Origin: Metallibacterium sp963794205 | GTDB taxonomy: Bacteria; Pseudomonadota; Gammaproteobacteria; Xanthomonadales; Rhodanobacteraceae | Direction: 5' to 3' | DNA length: 64,000 nucleotides | NCBI GenBank assembly: GCA_963794205.1 | Contig: CAWCCR010000015.1 | Coordinates: 186,001 to 250,000, forward strand | Part shown: positions 9,756 through 19,849 of the stretch, piece by piece | Layout: every line of letters starts with the position of its first letter | Numbering within the stretch: position 1 is the stretch's first letter | The notes under the pieces: generated by a model | Told to the model about the DNA's origin: nothing | Seen by the model: the letters and a program-made list of their open reading frames with translations, nothing else | Database searches by the model: none | Program-made: the position numbers and the translations under genes

Positions 9756-11048
9756 GTGACCGATGCAAACTACAAATTGACCGACCAGGCGCGCCAGATC
9801 AGCGTCGACCTGCCGGCCGTGCACGGCACGGTCGGTCCTGCCGCGCTCGACATCGGTGGCCTGTACCGCGAGACCGGCTGCTTCACCTACGACCCCGGCT
9901 TCATGTCCACCGCCAGCTGTCGCAGCGCGATCACCTACATCGACGGCGATGCCGGGGTGCTGATGTACCGCGGTTACCCGATCGAGCAGCTCTCGGCCAA
10001 CTCGAATTTCCTCGAGGTCGCCTATCTGCTGCTGAATGCCGAATTGCCGACGGCCGCCGAATTTTCGGAATTCGAGCATGAGGTGACGCATCACACGATG
10101 ATGCACGAATCGATGCGCTTCTTCCTGCGCGGCTTCCATCACGATGCGCATCCGATGGCGATGCTGTGTGCCGCGATCGCTTCGCTGTCGGCGTTCTATC
10201 ACGACAAGATCGACATCAACGATCCTGCGCACCGCAAGCTGGCAGCGATCCGCCTGATCGCGAAGATGCCGACCATCGCCGCCGCCTGCTATCGCTATTC
10301 GATCGGCTGGCCGATGCGCTATCCGCGCAACAACCTCGATTACTGCACGCGCTTCCTGCACATGATGTTCGAGGTGCCAAGCGAACCGCTCGACCTGAGC
10401 CCGGTGGCGTCCAGGGCGCTGGACCTGCTTTTCATCCTGCATGCCGATCACGAGCAGAACGCGTCCACCTCGACGGTGCGGCTGGTCGGCTCCACCGGCG
10501 CCAATCCCTATGCCAGCGTCGCCGCCGGCATCGCAGCGTTGTGGGGCCCGGCACACGGCGGAGCCAACGAGGCGGTGCTGAAGATGCTGGCCGAGATCGG
10601 CGACGTGAAGGGTGTTGGCAAAGCGGTCGAACGCGCCAAGGACAAGAACTCCGGCTTCCGCCTGATGGGCTTCGGCCACCGTGTCTACAAGAACTTCGAT
10701 CCGCGCGCCAAGATCATCCGCACGATGTGCTATCGCGTGCTTGATGAGCTGGGTGTCTCCGACCCGCTTCTCGACGTGGCGATGAAGCTCGAGGAAGCCG
10801 CGCTCAAGGACGATTACTTCATCGAGCGCAAGCTGTATCCGAACGTCGATTTCTACTCCGGCATCATTTACAAGGCGCTGAAGATCCCGACCGAAATGTT
10901 CACGGTGATGTTCGCCATCGCCCGCACCGCGGGCTGGATCTCGCACTGGATCGAGCAGCAGGAGACACCCGACACCAAGATCGGCCGCCCGCGTCAGGTC
11001 TATGTCGGCGCCGCCGCGCGCGACTATCGGCCGATCGAGGTGCGCTGA
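9756..11048 (+). CDS. gltA: Citrate synthase
   Basis: 430-residue citrate synthase of the TCA cycle (acetyl-CoA + oxaloacetate to citrate). Start GTG 9756 is chosen because AGGAG (9745-9749) sits six bases upstream and the product begins TDANYKLTDQ as in homologues; a longer frame to 9696 has no support. Catalytic regions: HADHEQNAST near 229, GFGHRVYKNFDPRA near 305, and the NVDFYSG aspartate near 365. The length and Gram-negative type II-like insertions fit the NADH-sensitive hexameric class. Confidence 0.96.
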   Translation: MTDANYKLTDQARQISVDLPAVHGTVGPAALDIGGLYRETGCFTYDPGFMSTASCRSAITYIDGDAGVLMYRGYPIEQLSANSNFLEVAYLLLNAELPTAAEFSEFEHEVTHHTMMHESMRFFLRGFHHDAHPMAMLCAAIASLSAFYHDKIDINDPAHRKLAAIRLIAKMPTIAAACYRYSIGWPMRYPRNNLDYCTRFLHMMFEVPSEPLDLSPVASRALDLLFILHADHEQNASTSTVRLVGSTGANPYASVAAGIAALWGPAHGGANEAVLKMLAEIGDVKGVGKAVERAKDKNSGFRLMGFGHRVYKNFDPRAKIIRTMCYRVLDELGVSDPLLDVAMKLEEAALKDDYFIERKLYPNVDFYSGIIYKALKIPTEMFTVMFAIARTAGWISHWIEQQETPDTKIGRPRQVYVGAAARDYRPIEVR

Positions 11049-11180
11049 ATCGCGTTGTCACCGCGCGCCTTGCGTCAGCGAAGCCCCGGACCGCCACGGG
11101 CTTGCCGCCTCCGGGCCGGCGATCGCCATGGTCTGCGCTGCTGATCGGGCAGGATGCCCGCGCCGGCGCTTCGCGGCCGA

Positions 11181-11846
11181 TCAGGCTGGCCTGTCGGGCG
11201 CAGATCTAGCGCAGCCGCCAGCGCTTTCCCGCAGCAGTGCATCCAGTGCGGCGAGAGAGGCGCGGGCGAGCGGGCGGCCGTCAATGGAGCCCAGCGGCGC
11301 CTGGTGCAGCGCGTCCAGCGGCAGCAGGGTCAGATCGAAGTCCAGATCGTCGGCGCCGAACAGCAGCACGGGCGCCAGCAGTTCGCGTTCATGGTCGAGT
11401 CGGATGCGACGCGACTGCGTTTCGACGGCTATCCCGCGTTCGCCGAGAAACAGCGGGACAGCATCGGGGTCGTCGCTGAAGAGATGCAAGCAGATGGCCG
11501 AATGCGCGTCGGCGGTGCCCTCGAGCACGGCGCCGACCAGGCGCGGCTCGAAGCGGGCCAGAAACCGCATCGCCGTCCGCGCCCCCTCCCGGCGTGCCCG
11601 CAGGGCCTGGGGTTGCGAGACGGCCTGGAACAGGCGCTGGTATTCGCGCAGGGCGTCCTCGATCTCGGCGTTTCGCGGCAGTGCCTGCTCGTCCCAGACA
11701 CCGAGACGATCGGCGGCGCGACGCTTGGCGTGACCATAATCGCGGATGCCGTGCTCGCTGATCAGGCGCGCCGCTTCCAGCGCCACACGGCGTCGCAGCT
11801 CCTGCCGGTCGTTGCCATGCCGGGGGGAATGTCGACCGCGCGCCAT
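11181..11846 (-). CDS. Conserved protein of unknown function downstream of mrcA
   Basis: 221-residue cytoplasmic protein without signal peptide or membrane segment. The N-terminal half is basic and helical (RVALEAARLISEHGIRDYG, then AKRRAADRLG), which could contact nucleic acid or RNA; a middle helix EIEDALREYQRLF follows, then a more hydrophobic C-terminal half rich in Leu/Asp. I recognise it only as a conserved proteobacterial hypothetical. Its ATG shares one base with the mrcA stop (TGATG), so the two are translationally coupled. No catalytic motif is evident. Confidence 0.75.
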   Translation of the reverse strand: MARGRHSPRHGNDRQELRRRVALEAARLISEHGIRDYGHAKRRAADRLGVWDEQALPRNAEIEDALREYQRLFQAVSQPQALRARREGARTAMRFLARFEPRLVGAVLEGTADAHSAICLHLFSDDPDAVPLFLGERGIAVETQSRRIRLDHERELLAPVLLFGADDLDFDLTLLPLDALHQAPLGSIDGRPLARASLAALDALLRESAGGCARSAPDRPA

Positions 11847-14326
11847 CAGAAGACGTCGTAGGCTTTCTTGTCCTGCTTCGGCGTGATCGGTGACTGCGCC
11901 TTGAGGCGGTCGTAGTCCTCGACCCGGAAGATCTCCGGCATCGCCAGCGGATCATCGGCTGCAGCGGGCAGACCGGTTTCTCGGTTGATCAGCGCGGTGA
12001 TGATGCCGGGCGGCATCGGCAGCGGCGCCGGCGGCTGACCTTGCAGCGCATCACCCATCACCTGCATCCAGATCGGCAGCGCCGTGCGCGCCCCGAACTC
12101 GCCATGGCCGAGCGAACCGTAGTCATCGAAGCCCACCCACACGGTGGTGACGATGTCGGTGTTGAAGCCGGAGAACCAGCCATCGCGGAAATCGTTGGTG
12201 CTGCCGGTCTTGCCGGAAAGGTCGTTGCGTCCGAGCGCCATCGCCGCCGCACCCGTGCCATGGCGGATCACGCTCTGCATCAGCGACGCGATCAGGTAGT
12301 CGTTGCGCGGGCCGATCACGCGCGGCGCCAGTCGCAGCGGAATCGGTCCCTGCAACGGCGCCGGCTGGCTGAGGCCATTGTCCAGCGCCGGCGCCGTGGG
12401 CACGCTGGCGACCGTCGCCGGGGTGCGCGCCCCGCCGGCCTGGGCGTCCGCCAGCAGGCGCTGCGGGCAGTCGCGGCAGGCCCGTGGTGGATTGGCGATG
12501 TAGACCGGCTTGCCGTCGCGGTCGTCGATCTCGCTGACGAAGTAGGGATTTACCAGAAAGCCGCCGTTGGCGAACACGGCGTAGCCACGTGCCATTTCCA
12601 TCGGTGAGACCGATGCCGTGCCCAGCGACAGCGAGAGGTTGTCGGGTATGGCGTCGGGGCGGAAGCCGAAGCGCGTCACGTACTGGCGCGCGTAGGGTAC
12701 GCCGATGGCGTCCACCAGGCGGATGGTCACCAGGTTCTTCGACTGTGCCAGCGCCTCGCGCAGGCGCATCGGCCCTTCGAACTTGTCGTCATCGTTGGCC
12801 GGCGTCCATTCGCCATTCTTGGCCGAGGGGTCGGCGAACACCAGCGGCGCATCATTGATGATCGACGCTGGCGTGAAACCGCGCTGGAAGGCAGCCGAGT
12901 AAAGGAACGGCTTGAAACTGGAGCCGGGCTGTCGCGCGATCTGGGTGGCGCGGTTGAACTTGCTCTGGGTATAGCTGAAACCGCCGACCAGGGCCTCGAT
13001 CGCACCGTCGTCGGGGCGCAGCGTCACCAGCGCGGCTTGCGCCTTGGGCAACTGCGCCAATTGCCAGTGGCCATTGGCGTCGAGCGCCACGCGCACCACG
13101 TCGCCGCGCCTGAGCACCTGGTCCACGCGTTTGGGCGCAAGTCCCATGCGGCTGTCGTTGATGTAGGGACGCGCCCAGGCGACGGCCGCCAGGTCAAGGT
13201 CCACGGTCTGGCCGTCAGCCAGGAAGACATGCGCGCGCGCGGCATCACTCTCGCTGACGATCCCCGGGACCAGGCCGGCGACCGGATACAGCGCCGCGAG
13301 TGCCCGACTGCGCGCCTGCGGCCCGCTGCCGGGCGGCAGTTCGACATGAGCCTCGGGGCCGCGCCAGCCGTGGCGGTGATCGTAGGCCAGCAGCTGCGAG
13401 CGCACCGCGTTGTTGGCGTCGTTCTGGATGCTGCTGACGATCGTGGTCTTGACCACATAGCCGTCGGTGAGCGCGCGATTTCCCAGCTGCGCGATCGCCG
13501 CCAGCCGGGCCATCTCGGCCACGTAGGGCGCCTCGACCTGGACCGGTGGCTCGTGCGGGAAGGCGTCATCCGGCTCATGGACGGCCTGCTCATACTGCGC
13601 CTTGCTGATGAAGCCGACCTCGAGCATGCGACCCAGCACGTAATTGCGTCGTTCGACCGCCTTGGGACGGTTGGTGACCGGGTTGCCGGTCGACGGGAAC
13701 TTGGGCAGCGACGCCAGCATCGCGCACTGGGCGATGCTCAGCTGGTCGAGCGTCTTGCCGTAGTAGTACTCGGCGGCCGCGGCCACGCCGTAGGCACGAT
13801 GGCCGAGGAAGATCTTGTTGAGGTAAAGGTCAAGAATCTCGTCCTTGGTCAGTTCGTGTTCGATGCGAAAGGCCAGGAACCATTCCATCAGCTTGCGCGT
13901 GTAGCTTTTCTCCGGGCTGAGGAAGAAGTTGCGCGCAACCTGCTGGGTGATGGTGCTGCCACCCTGGACCTTTTCGCCGCCACTGATCAGTACATGCAGC
14001 GCGGCGCGCAGGGTGCCCCAGACGTCGACGCCGGGGTGGTGATAGAAATCGGCGTCCTCGGCGGCCAGGAAGGCATCCTTGACGTGTGCGGGCACCTGCT
14101 GGATCGTCACCGGGATACGCCGGGTTTCGCCGAAGGTGGCGATCAGCTTGCCGTCGGCGCTGACCACGCGCAGCGGCAACTGCATCTCGACGTTCTTCAG
14201 TATGGCCACCGAGGGCAGGCGCGGCGCGAGAATCCAATAGGCGATGCCGAGCGCAGCCGTGCCGAGCACGGCGCCGAGCAGGGTGAGCAGCAGCGCGTAG
14301 CGCAGCAGACGCTTGAATAGGGGCAT
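11846..14326 (-). CDS. mrcA: Penicillin-binding protein 1A
   Basis: 826-residue bifunctional peptidoglycan synthase. It has one N-terminal inner-membrane helix (about 8-32). The glycosyltransferase (GT51) domain has the catalytic Glu in EDADFYHHPG near residue 90, then GGSTITQQVARN. An OB-like insertion follows, and the transpeptidase domain has SSFK near 468, SKN, and KTGST near 705. Divergent from pilMNOPQ, a conserved arrangement in gammaproteobacteria. The gene for its outer-membrane activator, LpoA, is also in the window at 34.9 kb. Confidence 0.97.
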   Translation of the reverse strand: MPLFKRLLRYALLLTLLGAVLGTAALGIAYWILAPRLPSVAILKNVEMQLPLRVVSADGKLIATFGETRRIPVTIQQVPAHVKDAFLAAEDADFYHHPGVDVWGTLRAALHVLISGGEKVQGGSTITQQVARNFFLSPEKSYTRKLMEWFLAFRIEHELTKDEILDLYLNKIFLGHRAYGVAAAAEYYYGKTLDQLSIAQCAMLASLPKFPSTGNPVTNRPKAVERRNYVLGRMLEVGFISKAQYEQAVHEPDDAFPHEPPVQVEAPYVAEMARLAAIAQLGNRALTDGYVVKTTIVSSIQNDANNAVRSQLLAYDHRHGWRGPEAHVELPPGSGPQARSRALAALYPVAGLVPGIVSESDAARAHVFLADGQTVDLDLAAVAWARPYINDSRMGLAPKRVDQVLRRGDVVRVALDANGHWQLAQLPKAQAALVTLRPDDGAIEALVGGFSYTQSKFNRATQIARQPGSSFKPFLYSAAFQRGFTPASIINDAPLVFADPSAKNGEWTPANDDDKFEGPMRLREALAQSKNLVTIRLVDAIGVPYARQYVTRFGFRPDAIPDNLSLSLGTASVSPMEMARGYAVFANGGFLVNPYFVSEIDDRDGKPVYIANPPRACRDCPQRLLADAQAGGARTPATVASVPTAPALDNGLSQPAPLQGPIPLRLAPRVIGPRNDYLIASLMQSVIRHGTGAAAMALGRNDLSGKTGSTNDFRDGWFSGFNTDIVTTVWVGFDDYGSLGHGEFGARTALPIWMQVMGDALQGQPPAPLPMPPGIITALINRETGLPAAADDPLAMPEIFRVEDYDRLKAQSPITPKQDKKAYDVF

Positions 14327-14446
14327 GGCCGCGGGGAGTGTGATCGCTGTCTAGGCAGGCGGCGGGAAGGGCGGAGTATAGATGCGCAGCCGGTGGCTCG
14401 ATAGCGCGCTGCGGCTCACGGATTGCAGTGTTTGAAATGAAAACAT

Positions 14447-14475
14447 TTGAAAATCAGCCGGTTGTGGGATAAAAA
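14447..14475 (+). promoter_or_regulatory. Candidate sigma-70 promoter of the pilM operon
   Basis: TTGAAA (14447-14452), exact 17-base spacer, TAAAAA (14470-14475), inside the AT-richest stretch of the mrcA-pilM divergent gap and 85 bases before the pilM start. A second TTTGAAA lies just upstream. Confidence 0.5.
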
Positions 14476-14560
14476 CCGGGGCGTTGCCAATCCGTTAACT
14501 TTACGATCTAATGTTGTTGCGCATCTTTCGCTCGTAACCGCGCGTGGCAAGGGGGAAAAC

Positions 14561-15619
14561 GTGGGCCTGTTCACTCCCAAATCGGCACCACTGGTCGGAG
14601 TCGATATCAGTTCGACTGCGGTCAAAGTGCTGCAGTTGAGCCAGGCGGGGACGCGTTACCGCGTCGAACACTACGCGGTCGAGCCGCTGCCTCCCAATGC
14701 CGTGGTCGAGAAAGGCATCGTCGAGGTCGAGGCAGTGGGTGAGGCGATCCGGCGCGCGCTCGCGCGCTCGGGTGCCAGGACTCGCTTCGCCGCAGCGGCA
14801 GTCGCGGGGTCTGCAGTGATCACCAAGGTCATCCCGATGCCGGCCGAGCTGTCGGACGAGGACCTTGAAAGCCAGATCCAGGCCGAGGCCAACCAGTACA
14901 TTCCATATCCGATCGAGGAAGTCAGCCTCGATTTCGAGGTGATCGGCCCGATCCGTGACAACCCCGAGATGGTCAACGTGCTGCTGGCCGCCTCGCGCAC
15001 CGAAAACGTGGACATGCGCGTCGCCGCGCTCGATCTGGGCGGCCTCGCCGCGCGGGTCATCGATGTCGAGGCGTTCGCGATGGAAAACGCCTTCGGCCTG
15101 ATCGCCGACCAGCTTTCGGTCAGCCGGGACGCGCTGGTGGCCATGGTCGATGTCGGCGCCACCATGACCACCCTGATCGTGCTGAAGAATCAGCGCACGA
15201 TCTACTCGCGCGAACAGGTGTTCGGCGGCAAGCAGCTGACCGATGAAGTCATGCGCCGCTACGGTCTCACCTACGAGGAAGCCGGTCTGGCCAAGCGCCA
15301 GGGCGGTCTGCCGGAGTCCTACGAGATCGAGGTGCTGGAGCCGTTCAAGGAAGCGATGGTCCAGCAGATCAGCCGCCTGCTGCAGTTCTTCTATGCCGGC
15401 AGCGAGTTCAACAAGGTCGATCAGGTGGTGCTGGCCGGCGGATGCGCCTCCATCGCCGGCGTCAGCGAGATGGTCGAGGAACAGCTTGGCGTGCCCTGCT
15501 GTGTCGCCAATCCGCTCGCCAACATGGCGCTGGCACCGAAGGTGCAGGCGCAGGCGCTGGCCCAGGATGCCCCGGCGCTGATGATCGCCTGCGGGCTCGC
15601 GCTCAGGAGCTTCGACTGA
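14561..15619 (+). CDS. pilM: PilM, actin-like type IV pilus assembly ATPase
   Basis: 352-residue FtsA-like cytoplasmic protein that recruits PilN and builds the inner-membrane alignment complex of the type IV pilus. It begins VGLFTPKSAPLVGVDISSTAVKVLQ (phosphate-1 loop GVDISSTAVK), with later loops VDVGATMTTL and LAGGCASI. Start GTG 14561 has GGGGGA just upstream; the in-frame ATG at 14447 would lie inside the candidate promoter. Coupled to pilN (TGATG). First gene of pilMNOPQ. Confidence 0.95.
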   Translation: MGLFTPKSAPLVGVDISSTAVKVLQLSQAGTRYRVEHYAVEPLPPNAVVEKGIVEVEAVGEAIRRALARSGARTRFAAAAVAGSAVITKVIPMPAELSDEDLESQIQAEANQYIPYPIEEVSLDFEVIGPIRDNPEMVNVLLAASRTENVDMRVAALDLGGLAARVIDVEAFAMENAFGLIADQLSVSRDALVAMVDVGATMTTLIVLKNQRTIYSREQVFGGKQLTDEVMRRYGLTYEEAGLAKRQGGLPESYEIEVLEPFKEAMVQQISRLLQFFYAGSEFNKVDQVVLAGGCASIAGVSEMVEEQLGVPCCVANPLANMALAPKVQAQALAQDAPALMIACGLALRSFD

Positions 15620-16229
15620 TGGCGAAGATCAACCTACTACCTTGGCGTGCCGAACGCCGCAAGCAGCGCGAACGCGAGTTCTTCGTCCAGCTGGGCGTTT
15701 CCGCGGCGGCGGCTGTCGTCGTGCTGATGCTGGCGGTGTCCTGGATGGGTCTGCGCGTCGACAACCAGAACGAGCGCAACGCCTATCTGCAAGGCGAGAT
15801 CAAGCAGCTCGACGCCAAGATCGCGGAGATCAAGGACCTCGAAAAGACCCGGGCCCGGCTGCTGGCGCGCAAGGAAATCATCGAGCAGCTGCAGGCCAAT
15901 CGCTCGCAGATGGTCCATCTGTTCGACGAGTTGGTGAAGACGCACCCCCGACAGCGTGCGACTGACGGCGATGAAGCAAACCGGCAACAAGCTGATGCTG
16001 GACGGCGTCGCCCAGTCCAACGCGAGCGTCGCCGACTTACATGCGCAACATCGAAGCCTCGCCATGGCTGGGTCCGGCCGACTTGCCCAAGACCGAAAAA
16101 GAGAAGGGCAACAGCAGCGTCATGCCCTATGTGTTCGGCCTTGATGTCACTCTGTCCCGGCCCAAGCCCAAGGATGACGGCAGCGCCGCTGCCCAGATGG
16201 CGGCGGCGAAGGGAGGGGCCAAGCCGTGA
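15619..16229 (+). CDS. pilN: PilN, inner-membrane pilus alignment protein (two frameshifts)
   Basis: Bitopic inner-membrane protein whose N-terminal peptide (MAKINLLPWR, the INLLPWR signature) binds PilM and whose periplasmic part pairs with PilO. One helix spans about residues 22-43. The frame breaks twice through an extra C in 15945-15949 and an extra T at 16037-16038; the repaired product is about 202 residues, normal for PilN. The stop overlaps the pilO GTG as GTGA. Confidence 0.9.
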
Positions 16230-16899
16230 GCTTCATCGACGACTTCCGCAATCTCGATCGCAACAACATCGGCGGCTGGCCCAAGTCGGTCAAGCTGATC
16301 TTCACCGTGCTGGTGTTCGTTCTGATTCTCTTCTTCGGCTGGTGCTTCAAGATCAGCGATCAGCAGGGCCAGCTCGGCAGCCTGCGGCAGAAGGAAGACC
16401 AGCTAAGACAGGAGTTCGTCGCAGAAACAGGCCAAGGCGGTCAATCTCGACGCGCTCAAGCAGCAGCTCGACGAGATGCAGGACATGCTGCGACAGATGC
16501 TGCGGCAGCTGCCGAGCAAGACCGAGATGCCTGAACTGCTGGTCGATATCTCGCAGACGGCCCTTTCGGCTGGCTTGGAGACCGATCTGTTCCAGCCCGG
16601 TCCGGAGACGGTCGAAGGAATTCTACGCCGAGAAGCCGATCCAGCTGCGCATGATCGGCACCTACAACCAGTTCGGCACCTTCATCAGCGGCGTGGCTTC
16701 GTTGCCTCGGGTCGTGATCCTGACCATGCACGACGTGTCGCTGCGTCCGGTGCAGGGCACTGCCAACGGCAAGCTGCCCACCAACGGTCTGCTGCTGCTC
16801 GAGGGCACCGTCAAGACATACCGCTATCTGGATGAGGACGAGACCCAGGCTGCCGACAAGGCCGCCGGGCAGGGCTCATCGGCGAAGGGGAGGAAGTGA
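16226..16899 (+). CDS. pilO: PilO, inner-membrane pilus alignment protein (two frameshifts)
   Basis: Partner of PilN: a bitopic protein with an N-terminal helix (about 24-43, KLIFTVLVFVLILFFGW) then coiled-coil and ferredoxin-like periplasmic parts. Start GTG 16226 overlaps the pilN stop. The repaired length is about 223 residues. Extra bases near 16421 and 16613 split the coiled-coil from the C-terminal domain, which carries MIGTYNQFGTFISGVASLPR, the strongly conserved PilO segment. The two halves are otherwise intact. Confidence 0.9.
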
Positions 16900-16901
16900 G
16901 C

Positions 16902-17426
16902 ATGAAGCTTGCACTCGCCCGTATCCTGCTCGCTGCCAGCCTGCTCTCCGCCCTCGGCGGCTGTACCCGCGGCATGAGCGACCTGCGCGAATGGGTCGCG
17001 CAGCAGAAGGCGATGAAGGGTGCGCCGCTGCAACCGCTGCCGGTGGTCAAGACCTTCGAGACCTTCACCTACAACGACCAGGATCAACGCGATCCGTTCA
17101 GCCCGAGCCCCATCGAACTCAACGGCTACGGCAACAATGGCAACGGTCCGCGCCCGGACGCCAACCGGCCGAAACAGCCGCTTGAGGCGTTCCCGCTGGA
17201 CTCGCTGAAGATGGTCGGCACCATCGGTACCGGCGCCAACATCGAGGCCCTGATCAAGGACCCGACCGGCGTGATTCACCGTGTTCACCGCAACAACTAC
17301 CTCGGCCAGAATGATGGACATGTCACCGACATCACGCTGGACCATGTTGATCTGACCGAGCTGATTCCGAACGGCAATGGCGGCTGGATGGAGCGTCAGG
17401 CCACTATCGCGCTGAGCGGCCAATAG
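16902..17426 (+). CDS. pilP: PilP, pilotin-like lipoprotein of the pilus alignment complex
   Basis: 174-residue lipoprotein linking PilN/PilO in the inner membrane to the PilQ secretin. Lipobox LGGC at about residues 18-21. The mature part has the disordered linker, then DQRDPFSP, LKMVGTIGTG and HRVHRNNYLGQNDG, all PilP hallmarks. ATG 16902 is preferred over GTG 16896 because GGAGG (16889-16893) is eight bases from the ATG and the signal peptide then starts MKLALARILL. Confidence 0.94.
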   Translation: MKLALARILLAASLLSALGGCTRGMSDLREWVAQQKAMKGAPLQPLPVVKTFETFTYNDQDQRDPFSPSPIELNGYGNNGNGPRPDANRPKQPLEAFPLDSLKMVGTIGTGANIEALIKDPTGVIHRVHRNNYLGQNDGHVTDITLDHVDLTELIPNGNGGWMERQATIALSGQ

Positions 17427-17445
17427 GACCCTGTGGGGGATGTAC

Positions 17446-19722
17446 ATGACGACGAAAGCCACTCGTGATCCGGCCCGCGTCGCACGCCGCCTGTCTGGTG
17501 CGTTGCGCCGCGTGATGCTGGCCATGGTCCTGCTCGCGGGCGCCGGGTTCGCATGCGGCGCGCGCGCCGAGAGCGTGCTCAAGGACATCAGCTACCGGGC
17601 CATGCCCGGCGGCAGGATCGACCTGACACTGAAGTTCAGCGGCGGTGTGCCTGCGCCGAAGATCTTCACCACCGACAATCCGCCACGCATCGCGGTCGAT
17701 CTGGCCGATACCCAGGTGGGCTTGGCCAAGCGGAGGGTAGAGATCGGCACCGGTTCGACCTCCAGCGTCACCGCGGTTTCGGCCGGCGGCCGCACTCGAG
17801 TGGTCGTGGACCTGTTCCACACCTCCAGTTACACCACGCACGTCGAGGGCGACAGCCTGGTCATGAGCATCGCCAACGGCATGACCGGGGCAGCGGCCGG
17901 TGGCGCGGCCTACAGTGACCCGAGCAAGATGCTCGCCAGCACCACGGCCAGCGTTGGCAACATCGATTTCCGCCGCGGTGACAACGGCTCCGGCGAGGTG
18001 GTGGTCAGCTTCGAGGGCAACGGCGCCAGCGCTGACATGCATCGCGAAGGCGACCGCGTGATCGTCGACTTCAGCAACGTCAAGCTGCCGGAAAAGCTGG
18101 CTCAGCGCCTCGACGTCAATGATTTCGCCACACCGGTCAGCTCGGTCGTCACGCGGCCGCGCCCCAGCGGCGCGCGCATGGAGATCGCCACCCATGGCGT
18201 GATCGAGCCCTCGGCCTACCAGACCGGCAACCAGTACGTGGTCGAGATCGCGCCCAAGAAAGCCGAGGAGCAGCAGGGCGTGCTCGGCAAGGTTGAGGAA
18301 CCGAAGTTCTCCGGCAGCCGCGTCACCTTCAACTTCCAGGACATCCCGACGCGCTCGGTGCTGCAGCTGCTGGCCGATGTCTCCAACCTCAACATCGTCG
18401 CCTCCGATTCGGTCGGTGGCAGCGTGACCCTGCGCCTGGTCAACGTCCCCTGGGACCAGGCCTTGGCCGTGGTATTGCGCGCCAAGAACCTCGACATGCG
18501 CAAGACCGGCAACGTGATCTGGGTCGCTCCGCAGACCGAGATCGCGCAATACGAGCAGAATCTCGCCAACGCGCGGATGCAGGCCGAGCAGGCGCAGCCG
18601 CTGGTCACGGATTACATCCCGATCAGTTACGGCAAGGCCGCCGACATCGCCAAGCTGCTGACGCAGAAAAGCATGCAGAGCAACTCGGCCGGCGCTGGCG
18701 GCGTCACCGGCAACCGCGGATTCCTGTCCGCACGCGGCAGCGTGTCCTACGACGACCGCACCAACACCCTGCTGGTCAGCGACATCCCGGAGAAGATCCG
18801 CGAGATCCGCGCACTCGTGGCGGTGCTGGACAAGCCGGTGCAGCAGGTGCTGATCGAGTCGCGCATCGTGATCGCCACCGACAGCTTCGCGCGCGATCTC
18901 GGCGCCAAGTTCGGCATGACCGGCTTCCGGACCCAGCCCAGCGGCCAGATTCTCAGCACGGGTGCGACCATCGGTGACACCACCAGTCTGACCAACAGCA
19001 TTGCCGCGCAGCAGTCGGTGATCAACCAGAACAATCTCAATGCCGCCTACGCCGCGCAGCAGGGCACCGTCCCGGCGCAGCCGACGCTGCCGCCGGCGAT
19101 CACCTTCCCGGGTGGCCTCAACGTCAACCTGCCGGCCACCCCCGCCGCGGGCAGCTTTGGTCTGGCCATCCTGGGCTCGAACTACCTGCTCGATCTCGAA
19201 CTTTCGGCGATGCAGACCGAGGGTCGTGGCGAGGTGATCTCCAGCCCGCGCGTGATCACCGCCAACCAGCAGGAAGCCGTGATCAAGCAGGGCCAGGAGA
19301 TCGGCTACGTCACCTTCCAGAACACCGGGGGCGGCGCAGGTGCCGGCACTGCGACCGTACAGTTCAAGGACGCCGTGCTGCAGCTCAAGGTGACGCCGAC
19401 GATCACCGCCGACAATCGCGTGTATCTGCAGATCAACGTCAAGAAGGACGCACTGGCCGGCTTCGTCAACAATCCGGGTGGCGGCCAGGTGCCGCAGATC
19501 GATACGCGCGAGATCAACACCTCGGTTCTGGTGGACAATGGTCAGACCGTGGTCCTCGGTGGCATCTACGAGGTCAGCAAGCAGGAAAACCTGACCAAGG
19601 TTCCGGGTCTCGGTGACATTCCCGGCCTCGGTGTCCTGTTTCGCAACAAGCAGCGCACCAACACCAAGGCCGAACTGCTGATCTTCGTCACCCCGAAGAT
19701 CCTCAGCGAAAACATGAAGTAG
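17446..19722 (+). CDS. pilQ: PilQ, type IV pilus secretin
   Basis: 758-residue outer-membrane secretin through which the pilus fibre exits. Signal peptide to about GARAES. Then two AMIN domains (RIDLTLKFSGG, VVVSFEGNG) that bind peptidoglycan, an STN/N0 domain (VTFNFQDIPTRSVLQLLADVSN), an N1 domain, and the C-terminal secretin domain with the motif VPGLGDIPGLGVLFR and LLIFVTPKIL. Start ATG 17446 is favoured over ATG 17440 because the GGGGG at 17435-17439 then has a proper spacer. Last gene of the operon. Confidence 0.95.
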   Translation: MTTKATRDPARVARRLSGALRRVMLAMVLLAGAGFACGARAESVLKDISYRAMPGGRIDLTLKFSGGVPAPKIFTTDNPPRIAVDLADTQVGLAKRRVEIGTGSTSSVTAVSAGGRTRVVVDLFHTSSYTTHVEGDSLVMSIANGMTGAAAGGAAYSDPSKMLASTTASVGNIDFRRGDNGSGEVVVSFEGNGASADMHREGDRVIVDFSNVKLPEKLAQRLDVNDFATPVSSVVTRPRPSGARMEIATHGVIEPSAYQTGNQYVVEIAPKKAEEQQGVLGKVEEPKFSGSRVTFNFQDIPTRSVLQLLADVSNLNIVASDSVGGSVTLRLVNVPWDQALAVVLRAKNLDMRKTGNVIWVAPQTEIAQYEQNLANARMQAEQAQPLVTDYIPISYGKAADIAKLLTQKSMQSNSAGAGGVTGNRGFLSARGSVSYDDRTNTLLVSDIPEKIREIRALVAVLDKPVQQVLIESRIVIATDSFARDLGAKFGMTGFRTQPSGQILSTGATIGDTTSLTNSIAAQQSVINQNNLNAAYAAQQGTVPAQPTLPPAITFPGGLNVNLPATPAAGSFGLAILGSNYLLDLELSAMQTEGRGEVISSPRVITANQQEAVIKQGQEIGYVTFQNTGGGAGAGTATVQFKDAVLQLKVTPTITADNRVYLQINVKKDALAGFVNNPGGGQVPQIDTREINTSVLVDNGQTVVLGGIYEVSKQENLTKVPGLGDIPGLGVLFRNKQRTNTKAELLIFVTPKILSENMK

Positions 19723-19745
19723 ACGGTTGCGCAGTGGTGCGACGG

Positions 19746-19763
19746 GGGCGGCTGCGGCCGCCC
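19746..19763 (+). terminator. Hairpin after pilQ
   Basis: GGGCGGC - TGCG - GCCGCCC (7-bp perfect stem, 4-base loop) starting 24 bases after the pilQ stop. It lacks a T-tract. Confidence 0.35.
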
Positions 19764-19849
19764 TCGGCGTCTGCGCCCGTAGTCTGGCCGGGCCCAGCCT
19801 CTCGCGGCCGTATCGGCGACGCTTGCGGTGGCCGCGGCGGACACCGACT

